From assembly GCA_026018925.1 (NCBI GenBank), contig JAKSZU010000006.1, positions 131,791,592 through 131,855,591 on the forward strand: a stretch of 64,000 nt of DNA, read 5' to 3'. Under the pieces are notes generated by a model. That model had not been told where the DNA came from. It did no database searches and was given only the letters and a program-made list of their open reading frames with translations. This document shows, one piece after another, positions 56,366-64,000 of this stretch. Position numbers and translations under genes: made by a program. Every line of letters begins with the position of its first letter. Position 1 is the stretch's first letter. This DNA is from Tupaia tana (lineage: Eukaryota; Chordata; Mammalia; Scandentia; Tupaiidae).

Positions 56366-56799
56366 AAATGTTTCAAGTAAGTTCCAGGAACAGAGAGCAT
56401 GTAACCTTTGGAGTAACAAAAAACTTTGTTCCTCAGGGATCCTGGATGATAGATTAATTGAGCTAATGCTAGGATGGAGGGCCCAGAGCTGGGAAGAGTT
56501 TGTCACTCATCCTCTAGAGTAGAATTATTGACAGTGCTCCCCAGGGCAAGCCGACTTTGTTGCAAAGAACTGCAGTTTCCACTATTTGAAAAATTACAAG
56601 ATCACTCTCTTAAGACTGACAAAAACATGGAATATGTTCTCCAGGGAGTAATACTCTGATTAAGGACCAGGTCACAAGGGCTGTATAACAGTTACAAGTA
56701 ACACACAGACACCTTCTTTTAGATTAAAAAAGTCACCTCAAACACAATCTGCCTAAACTGGACCCATGCTCCCCAGTTTCCTACCCTTCACTGGCACTG
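56366..56799. other. Unassigned sequence
   Basis: No feature recognised. Confidence 0.4.
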
Positions 56800-57596
56800 A
56801 TGTCCACCTGGCAGTGTTCTCCCAAGGTTCCTCATCTCAGTTCAAGGACTCCCCTAAAGCCTTTTATCACTAATACTGCCTCTTCCTCACCACCCAGAAC
56901 TAACCTATCACCATGCCTTGCTTATTTTACTACCTCCGTCCCTCCCAGATCTCTCAACATCCCTTCACCTCTACCACCATCTCCCAGTTCAAGCCATCAT
57001 CATCTCTTGCCTAGACCTCTGCAATAACTATTTATAACTATCACAGTCAGCTCTTCAACCTTTATGTCCATTCCTCATCCCACTGCCAGGGCTAGGGCGA
57101 TACTTCCAGAGCAAAGCTCTTTATTGTGGCTCTGGGTACCCTAACCAATCTGAGTTCTGTCTGCTCTCATTTCCTTGTACCTCTCCAGTTCAATCCTGTG
57201 TCCCCCTACCCTCTGTGAGCTGCCACAATGGCTGTCCTTCAGTGTATGAAGGCATTGCATTCTACATTTCCATCCAACCTTTCTAAGCCATGATCCATCC
57301 ATTTGGAAAAACTTGCCCACTCTCTACCCTGCTAACATATAGGTTCTTTGTAAGAACCACAATTCTACTAAAGAAACCTCCTTTAGTATCTGTAACTTCT
57401 AAAAGTCCCAGTAATACAGTGTCTGAGCTATGTAACCATTTTGCATAACCTTTACTATAACAGATGTTTTATATTTGATTAAGGTTTCTTTTTTACACTA
57501 CACTGTAAGCTGCAAAGAGCAGGAATCTTATCAGTTTTTTTTTTAAGCCCTGAATGTCTAGCATGTAGTATATACTCCAAAATATCTACTGAATGA
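56800..57596 (+). mobile_element. L2 LINE fragment, 3' end
   Basis: CATCATCTCTTGCCTAGACC, CTGCAATAACTATTTATAAC, CTAGGGCGATACTTCCAGAGC, TGTAAGCTGCAAAGAGCAGG, ATGTCTAGCATGTAGTATATA and CTACTGAATGAAGG follow the L2 3'-end order. Confidence 0.75.
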
Positions 57597-57799
57597 AGGT
57601 ACTCAGGGTAGAAACCATTGCCTGGATGAACTGAGGCTGTCCTCCCCTATTCTACTTCACAAGCTTCCAGAGTCTAAGACCTCCCAGTAAGTCTGGAAGG
57701 AATTAAAACTTTCTCTCCCTGGATTTCTTATTTCTTTATCTTTATTTCTTTCTTTTCTTTTCTTTTTCCTTTTCTTATTCTTTTTCTTTTCTTTCTTTC
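57597..57799. other. Spacer with pyrimidine tract
   Basis: CTTT-rich from 57725 to 57800, merging into the tail of the next SINE. Confidence 0.5.
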
Positions 57800-58064
57800 T
57801 TTTTTTTTTTTTTTTTTTTGAGAGGTTTTTGGTGTGTGTGTGTGCTCACCAGAAAGTCAGAGAGAGACAGAGAGACAGAAAGCAAGAAATCACCTCCCAG
57901 AGACATGGCCACACCTCAATGCCTTCTCCTCCATTCTCCTCTAGGGATGTCGGGCATGCATACACACACGCCCACCGTGAGTTTAAGTCACCAGGTCCAG
58001 GACTCGAACTGCGGTCGACTACATGGGAGTCCAGTGATATAGCCATTACGCTAACTGCTGGTCC
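57800..58064 (-). mobile_element. tRNA-derived SINE, full length
   Basis: T-run tail, GTGTGTGTGTGCTCACCAG, CACCTCCCAGAGACATGG, CTTCTCCTCCATTCTCCTC, GGACTCGAACTGCGGTCGAC, head ending CTGCTGGTCCC. Confidence 0.92.
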
Positions 58065-58139
58065 CTCAATTTTTCTTTTAGTCCATTAATTTTTTTCTAC
58101 TGATTTCCTTGACTAAATAAATAATTTTTCTGCTGTTAG

Positions 58140-58530
58140 TGAGTTTAAGCAATCAACTTACCTTCTCTTGCAACAGCCCACAATGGTTCTCCCACACAAC
58201 TACTCTACTCTTATGGAGCTCCCAGCTCTTTGTAAGATATCCTAGGACATCTTGCTAAAATGCAAAATCAACTAACTTCTCAATTTTCATTCAGGTTAAT
58301 GTCCAAACTGATTTTAAAGCCTTTGAGGAGTTGATATTGCATGATCAACTTCATCTCTCTTACCAGAGATCCCAACTCACCAGTTGTCACTTATCCAAGG
58401 TCTTTAAATACACTCTTTTTCCTGCCTGTCCTTTTTGCTGACCTATACCATACCCCTATCACAGATCTCAACTTAGAGGCCACCACATCAGCCCTTCTCC
58501 ATGTTCCCAGACTTTGTGTTAGGTGATCCT
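58140..58530 (+). mobile_element. Possible L2 fragment
   Basis: TTAATGTCCAAACTGATTTT and TTTTTCCTGCCTGTCCTTTTTG are loosely L2-like; low confidence. Confidence 0.3.
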
Positions 58531-58876
58531 GGAACACCCATGAATTGGTCACCTATGAGCTCCAGAAATAGAAGGGTTACCTGTGTAATATCAAGGTCCC
58601 AACAGGAAGTAGATAGCACACTGAAATAAATGCGAGAATGCATGGAGGGTTTACTTATAAAGGTATTATTTACAAAGGTGTGAGTGCAGAGGGCATGGAA
58701 ACTATTGACCTCTTCCATATGGGTCATTCTCCAGGGCAGAGAGCAGGGATGGAAAGTGGGTCTGTCTGTACAGTGAGAAAGTGATCATTTAATGCGAATG
58801 TGATCACATTTGCATGCATAAGTTGATGCTATCTGGGGTCATTGGGTTCAGCCCATTCATTGTTTATATCTTTCGT

Positions 58877-59012
58877 TAGACTGTAAAATCAATGACAGTG
58901 AATGGAGAATGTGTCAGAAACTCCATAGTTGTATCTTTTGCACCATTCACACTGTCTCGTACATAAGTAGATGCTTAGTAAATATTTGTTAAGTGAATGA
59001 ATGAACAAATGA
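58877..59012 (+). mobile_element. L2/MIR-type 3' end
   Basis: TTAGACTGTAAAATCAATGAC, CATAAGTAGATGCTTAGTAA and ATATTTGTTAAGTGAATGAATG match the shared L2/MIR 3' terminus. Confidence 0.75.
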
Positions 59013-59844
59013 AACAATGGAAAAGCAAATACTTGAGATTTTCCCTACTAAAGGCAAGGGTGCCAAAGGGTGAATGAAGAAGTGGACACATTTTTCAAAG
59101 GATGCCATGGACTCAAATAGTCCAAAAAAGTCACTGGGAAGCAAAATTTCTCCAAGACAAGGCAGCCAAAACAGCTGACCTGGTGCTGGTTGAAGGACAG
59201 TACCTCCAACTCTGGGAATTCCACTGTGGCACGTCCATTAGGTGGTATATTGTGACAGAAGGTAGTGAGAGCATGAGCATTTCAGAAATTGTGTTTGCCC
59301 GAGTAACATGAAATGTGCCTCAGTAGATGCTTCTGCATGTGAACTGGCTTTCTTGTATTAGTTATTTTACCTAACGGCCGAATATCTTTCCTGCTGGATA
59401 TGGATCAAGTTAAGAAAGATTGAGGCAGCAAGTCTGATATGGACTGAAGTATAAACAGTCTTGCCTTTATGTATCTGTTGGGTAAAGGTAGCTGAAATCC
59501 CTAGTGTATAGGCTAATGTGAGTCTTTAACATAAGTATATTTAAATGCTTTTTCAAACTTCTACTCTAACTGTGGACATTGCTCTCTATTGCTATATCTA
59601 AACTTTTGCATGTGGTTCATATCAAATAACCATCCCCTTGAAGTGTATAAGAGTCTCCACTTCAATAATGGAGTGAGCAGGGGAATTTATTCATTAAGAT
59701 AATTCAAGCCTTGTTCAAATAAGGAGCAATCATTTTGATGTTTTCATTCCTGATTAGATGGTTAAAAACTTATTAATCAATACTTGAATTGCGACAATTA
59801 CAATTTATGTTAAGAATAAATAACCCAATTACTCTTACAGTGCT
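59013..59844. other. Unassigned sequence
   Basis: No repeat or gene recognised. Confidence 0.45.
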
Positions 59845-59975
59845 AAATATTCTGCATGCATTATCCATTTAATCCTATAATATGAATACAATGATAACAC
59901 CCATTTTAGAGAAAAGTAACTGCCATGGAAAAATCGAGCCCTGGAAAATCACACAGCTAGTCAGAAGTAAAGTCA
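59845..59975 (-). mobile_element. MIR SINE, complement
   Basis: GCATGCATTATCCATTTAATCC, ACACCCATTTTAGAGAAAAG, AATCACACAGCTAGTCAGAAG match the MIR complement closely in order. Confidence 0.78.
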
Positions 59976-59986
59976 ACTAGTGAAGG

Positions 59987-60160
59987 GGCCAGCAGGTGGC
60001 ATGGCGGATAGGGTGTTGAACTCCCACATGGCTAACCATGGTTCCAGTCCGAATCTGGTGGCTTGCTTTCTCATTTTCTCTTTCTGTCTTGAGAGTGCAC
60101 ACACCCTATAGCAAATTAAATAACAACAATAATAATAAATTAATCTTTTTAAAAATGAAA
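59987..60160 (+). mobile_element. tRNA-derived SINE, short subfamily
   Basis: GGGGCCAGCAGGTGGCATGG head, GGTTCCAGTCC B box, GGTGGCTTGCTTTCTCA junction, CTCTTTCTGTC, GAGTGCACACACCCTATAGC, AAT-rich tail. Lacks the central body. Confidence 0.85.
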
Positions 60161-60689
60161 GATAACTAGTGGATACAAGCATCCATTGTATTTGACAGAA
60201 CCAAACCTCGTACTAATCTCTCTTCAAATAAGTAAGTAGTAAAACTCCAGTGAAGTTGAAGACTTTTTTAAGGCTTAGCTGCTGAACCAGGGTGCTTTTC
60301 TAGAGGCAACCATAAGAGCCAGTCTAAAATAGGTACTTTTAAATAATTGAGGGCAACTTCCTAGGCAGACTTCAGCCCATAAACTGCACCCTTCTCATAT
60401 AAAATGAGAAAGGTTTGACATGACTTCTTCATTCTTAGAGGGCATAGGCAAGTATTTCACAGTTAAATATTTTACAAAGGCCATTTTGTGACTATGTTCA
60501 CATCGGAGAAAATGCCTTTCTTTGCAATTCCTGTATCCACACTTCTTTGTTCAGGCTCAAATAAGACCATATGAAATTTGGAATGATGCAGAAGAAGTTT
60601 ATATAGCACAAGGCAGAAAGTCTCTGTTCTTTAAAGATTTCTGTTACAACTCTCTTTCCTTCCATTCCTAAACAAGTCAGCCCTACAGC
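60161..60689. other. Unassigned sequence
   Basis: No feature recognised. Confidence 0.4.
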
Positions 60690-60990
60690 CATTAGGTATA
60701 TTAGAACAAGGTAGATGTCTCAGAGCACTAGGAGTATAAGAACCTCTGTACCTCAGAATGGGGCATCAGAGCCCAAAAGAGGTGAAGGGGACATCCTTCC
60801 AGTGAAGACTGGCCTAATGCAATGTGGTGGAAATCCAGCAGGATAAAGAGGGCATCTCTTACAGCGTGGCCTGGGTCAGTATTCAGAGACCAAGTATGGT
60901 GGGGAGGGCATCCACACACTCTGACCTAGGACAGTTGTGAGGAGGGCATGGCACATGCATAGGAAAGGGGCTGGCGACAGAGAGAGGAGA
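60690..60990. repeat. Imperfect repeated GAGGGCATC-type units
   Basis: GGGGACATCCTTCC (near 60787), AGAGGGCATCTCTT (60847), GGAGGGCATCCACA (60902) and GGAGGGCATGGCAC (60942) recur at irregular spacing of about 40-60 bp. May be the 5' part of an old retroelement; not named. Confidence 0.35.
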
Positions 60991-61429
60991 CTGGTTTTAT
61001 ACAGGGGATTAACCAAAAAAAGTAAATATGCAAGTAATAATGGGATCAACTTTCTCATGGTTGGAAAGAGTACTATGACTATTGAAAGCAAGATGCTGGG
61101 AAAAACCTGTATTTTGGGATTAGAATTAGAATTATCTGGGTGAATGCATGGGATACAAAGAGATAGGTAGGTAGGCATATTGACAAATAGATAGATGATA
61201 GATATTAGGCCATCAGGAAAGTCATGATGCATTTTTGCATAGAAAAACAGAAAAATACGTCATGACTTTTCCAACAACCCAATAGATATGTAAATTATGT
61301 CATGATATATAGATAACTACAAATACATACATAGACATATTTATCTAGCTTTGTTTACTGAGGCCTTGGGAGCAGCACAATTCAATTGTAATGAACACAC
61401 TTATTTTCTAAATGTTGGCTTCTAAATAC
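60991..61429. other. Unassigned, with an inverted repeat
   Basis: GGAAAGTCATGA (61216-61227) and TCATGACTTTTCC (61260-61272) are inverted copies with one extra A and a 32-bp spacer. GATA-like tetranucleotides near 61140-61205. Confidence 0.5.
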
Positions 61430-61567
61430 AAAGAGTCTTCAAAAAGTTCCTGGAAAGCACATATTTCATAAAATGCGCATTATATAGAGATTTTTAAAAA
61501 ATATTTTTGTACCAAAATAAACTTGTACTTTAATTTCATCTTTCTACAAACTTTGTTAAATCCTCTC
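61430..61567 (+). mobile_element. Mariner-like MITE, nearly complete
   Basis: Left end AGTCTTCAAAAAGTTCCTGG and right end TCTACAAACTTTGTTAAATCC are imperfect inverted repeats. The interior has TTTTTGTACCAAAATAAACTT. About 138 bp, no coding capacity. Confidence 0.6.
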
Positions 61568-61620
61568 ATAGCATTCTCTACAAAGAAAACCAAGGATCTT
61601 TTAGAAATGGTTTAGTTGGA

Positions 61621-61909
61621 GGGAACCAGCAGTTAGCGTAATGGCTATGTCGCTGGACTCCCACATAGTCGACCGCGGTTCGCGTCCCGGACCCGGTGGC
61701 TTAAAACTCACGCCGGACACGTGTGCGTGCGTGCCCAAGATCCCGAGAGGAGAATGGAGGAGAAGGGATTGCGGCGTGACCATTCCCCCCTGGGGGGTGA
61801 TTTCTCGCTTTCTGTCTCTATGTCTCTCTCTGTCTGTCTGGCGAGCGCACGCGCCCTATAGCGAAAACCTCTCCAAAAAAAAGAAAAAAAAAAGGAAAAA
61901 AAAAAAAAA
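61621..61909 (+). mobile_element. tRNA-derived SINE, young reference copy
   Basis: Best example of the family. A box TAGCGTAATGG at 61634-61644, B box GGTTCGCGTCC at 61677-61687, body with AGGAGAATGGAGGAGAAGGG, the CCCCCCTGGGGGG palindrome, pyrimidine run, 3' end GCGCACGCGCCCTATAGC, A-rich tail. Perfect direct repeat AGAAATGGTTTAGT at 61603-61616 and 61910-61923. Confidence 0.97.
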
Positions 61910-61923
61910 AGAAATGGTTTAGT

Positions 61924-62710
61924 CCACCAAGGCTATGGCAAAGGAAGAATAAGTCTAGAATACTTTGGCATACCAGGCATTAAGAAAAAGCTCAAAGAAT
62001 GACCAAAACATGTCAAAAGGAAATTTAAGGCACCTTGGAAAGGCTGCCATTGATCAAATCTAGGACAATTTGATATCAAAATAAATAATTCTTATAACAA
62101 ATTGTAATCCATTTAATAAAGTAGAAAACCATGAGTCTAAGCAATTATGAGTGAATGAATGAAAATGATATAAATGAATAATTTTAAAGTTTTATGATAA
62201 ATAAGCTACTTACATAGCTTCATATTACCTTCTCACAAAGACACTTATTAAGTAAAAAAGAGAAGAGTAACTTTGAAGTGGGGAAACTTGGCAGACACTA
62301 CCTTAAGCAAGTGATCTAAATTAACAGTGGGCCCATCAAAATCATACGCCATTATTTAACATGCAATAGAAACATAGCATTGCTTTTGTGATTTTCTTGT
62401 CAAAGATGCATAATTCATTTCTAATCAGAAGAAAACATCAGACAAACTCAACTGGAGAGAGATTCCTCAAAATAAACAGTCTGTCATCCTCAAAAGTTAT
62501 CAAGCTCATGAAAATTTAAAACTGAAAAACTGTTTCAGAATGAAGAAGACTGAAGAGGTATGACAAAGAAGTACAACTCAAGATCCTGAACTGAATTCCA
62601 TTGTGTCTGGTCAACCAGACAACTTTGAATGAGCTCTAAGGATTACATGTCAGTAACTCCACAGTCTTAATTTCTTGAGTTTGATGATTGTATTATTGTG
62701 GTTATGTAAG

Positions 62711-62714
<4 letters not shown>
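61924..62714. other. Unassigned AT-rich sequence
   Basis: No gene or repeat recognised. Confidence 0.45.
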
Positions 62715-62747
<33 letters not shown>

Positions 62748-62991
62748 GAGAGGTTTTTGCTATAGGGCACATGCGCTCACCAGAAAGACAGAGAGAGACA
62801 GAGACAGAAAGCAAGAAATCACCCCCAGGGGGGATGGCCACGCTGCAATCCCTTCTCCATTCTCCTCTTGGGATCTTGGGCACACACGCACACGCACCCA
62901 GTGTGAGTTTAAGCCACCAGGTCCGGGATTCGAACTGTGGTTGACTACATGGGAGTTCAGTGACATAGCCATTATGCTAACTGCTGGTCCC
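62715..62991 (-). mobile_element. tRNA-derived SINE, full length with long tail
   Basis: T32 tail at 62715-62746, GGGCACATGCGCTCACCAG, ACCCCCAGGGGGGATGG, GGATTCGAACTGTGG, head ending CTGCTGGTCCC. Confidence 0.93.
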
Positions 62992-63787
62992 AAGAGAATG
63001 TTCTTATTTGTGAGAAATACATGCTCATGTTTCAAGGGTAATAGGGCTTAGATCAACAACTTACTATTCAATGGTTTTGGGAAAAACAGTCATCTTAGCA
63101 CTCTGTTTACCACTTTGTAACTTTGGAAGCCTTTCAAAATTTAATAAAATATTTTAAAATAAAGATTTTATTAGCAGCATCTCTTTGATAACTTTGTCAG
63201 CTCTGACACAGAGTTAACACAGATTTAGGATGTACACGTTACGGAACAGGGAAGCAGATTAGAGGTTAAACAAGCAAAGAAAGGAAGAAGGCCTAACCCA
63301 GAATCCCAGCAGACACTATCCTGGACACTTTGAACAGATGGCCTTTGTGCTAACACCCAATGGTTAGGGATTGTTAGTTACTCATAGTTACTGCACCCTG
63401 TAAGAACACAGTTGAGTAAATTATTTAAAAATTATTTAATAGTGATGGTTCAATTCATTTCAACTTATTTCTCTAGTTGAAATTTTGACATTCTATATTT
63501 TGAAGATGTCAAATTGCAGGTATTCCAAGGTCCTCACTGTTCTGGTGAAACATAGGTAGCCTGTCTTCACAGAATGCTCCCTTAGTAGAGATGATTATTG
63601 TCAGTGACTCAAGCCATTGAATTTGATGGAAGCCCAGTCTGTCTGATTTACAAAGTCTCCTATGGCAAATTCTAGTTGGGAGCTTTAATGAAGTGCAATT
63701 TCCTTCCTTTTTGGGGAAAAAAGCAATTCCTTTCCAACTCAATTTTTAATCAGTGGAAAAGTACAACACATGCTCTCAATATTCTAA

Positions 63788-63789
<2 letters not shown>
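62992..63789. other. Unassigned sequence
   Basis: No gene or repeat recognised. Confidence 0.45.
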
Positions 63790-63825
<36 letters not shown>

Positions 63826-63855
63826 GTTTATACATATATATATATGTATAAACAC
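63790..63855. repeat. (TG)n followed by a 32-bp perfect palindrome
   Basis: TG repeats at 63790-63820, then 63824-63855 reads the same on both strands (GTGTTTATACATATAT and its reverse complement). Confidence 0.95.
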
Positions 63856-64000
63856 AAAGTTGCCCAAAACTGTCAAATTTAAGTCAAAACTGTAAATAGG
63901 CAATTTTGCAAATTTCTCAATTTTCAATTTACAAACATTTACAAATCTAGAGTAATTTTATACCATTTTATTTCTAATGTGAAAAGCTCATGTCTTATAA

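Noticed and set aside
56800..57027. Proline/serine-rich 75-codon frame
   Set aside because: Lies in an L2 3' fragment; pyrimidine-rich bias explains its composition.
61634..61687. Possible functional tRNA gene in SINE heads
   Set aside because: A and B boxes are present but the anticodon stem does not pair and the acceptor stem is missing; these are SINE promoters.
61641..61922. Recurring 60-110-codon frames with similar peptides (for example starting [16 protein letters not shown])
   Set aside because: These are translations of the main SINE in its various frames; the repetition reflects the repeat, not a protein family.

Overview
The window is non-coding genomic DNA from a placental mammal. 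I find no protein-coding gene, no coding exon I would defend, no tRNA or rRNA gene, and no prokaryotic feature. Nearly all open frames of 60-200 codons are fragments of interspersed repeats, microsatellites or chance frames. The long frames that look like protein are decayed LINE-1 pseudogene pieces. It is best read as an intergenic or deep intronic segment. Base composition is AT-rich, and CpG is scarce except inside the youngest repeats. || Organism: about 35 copies of one tRNA-derived SINE are present, from near-identical CpG-rich copies with perfect target-site duplications to eroded ones. There are no primate Alu elements, no rodent B1/B2, no rabbit C elements and no carnivore or ungulate SINEs. 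Two copies of a different SINE join a tRNA-like head to a body resembling 7SL RNA/Alu. 7SL-derived SINEs are known only from Euarchontoglires, and Alu-related and tRNA-related SINEs with very high lineage-specific tRNA-SINE copy number are reported for tree shrews. A tree shrew (Scandentia) is therefore my best guess, with colugo as the alternative. This rests on memory of the families, not on a database search. || Layout: 1-7.5 kb holds SINEs, pieces of one or more ancient antisense L1 elements and one end of a Tigger-like DNA transposon. 7.6-13.5 kb is the main landmark, a decayed plus-strand LINE-1. It has a 5' UTR with repeated units, an ORF1 region and ORF2 (endonuclease, reverse transcriptase core, C-terminus). 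It is interrupted by three separate SINE insertions and by a 215-bp insertion with its own target-site duplication. 13.7-14.5 kb has a SINE lacking its tRNA head and the opposite end of the Tigger-like family. 15-20 kb contains MIR, L2 and an older L1. 20-39 kb is SINE-dense and carries an MLT1-like LTR at 31.5-32.2 kb. || 27.2-30.3, 40-42.9, 45.6-48.3 and 49.1-54.1 kb are comparatively SINE-poor, with ancient MIR/L2 and unique AT-rich sequence. Parts of these look like candidate conserved non-coding elements. 54-64 kb returns to a SINE/L2/MIR mix, with a nested SINE pair at 54.75-55.25 kb and two mariner-like MITE copies. || How the parts work together: the young SINEs sit between 14-23 bp direct repeats, carry A tails, and start at sites resembling the L1 endonuclease consensus TT|AAAA. 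This fits SINE transcripts made by RNA polymerase III from the internal A and B boxes and copied by the L1 machinery. The resident L1 in this window is dead.
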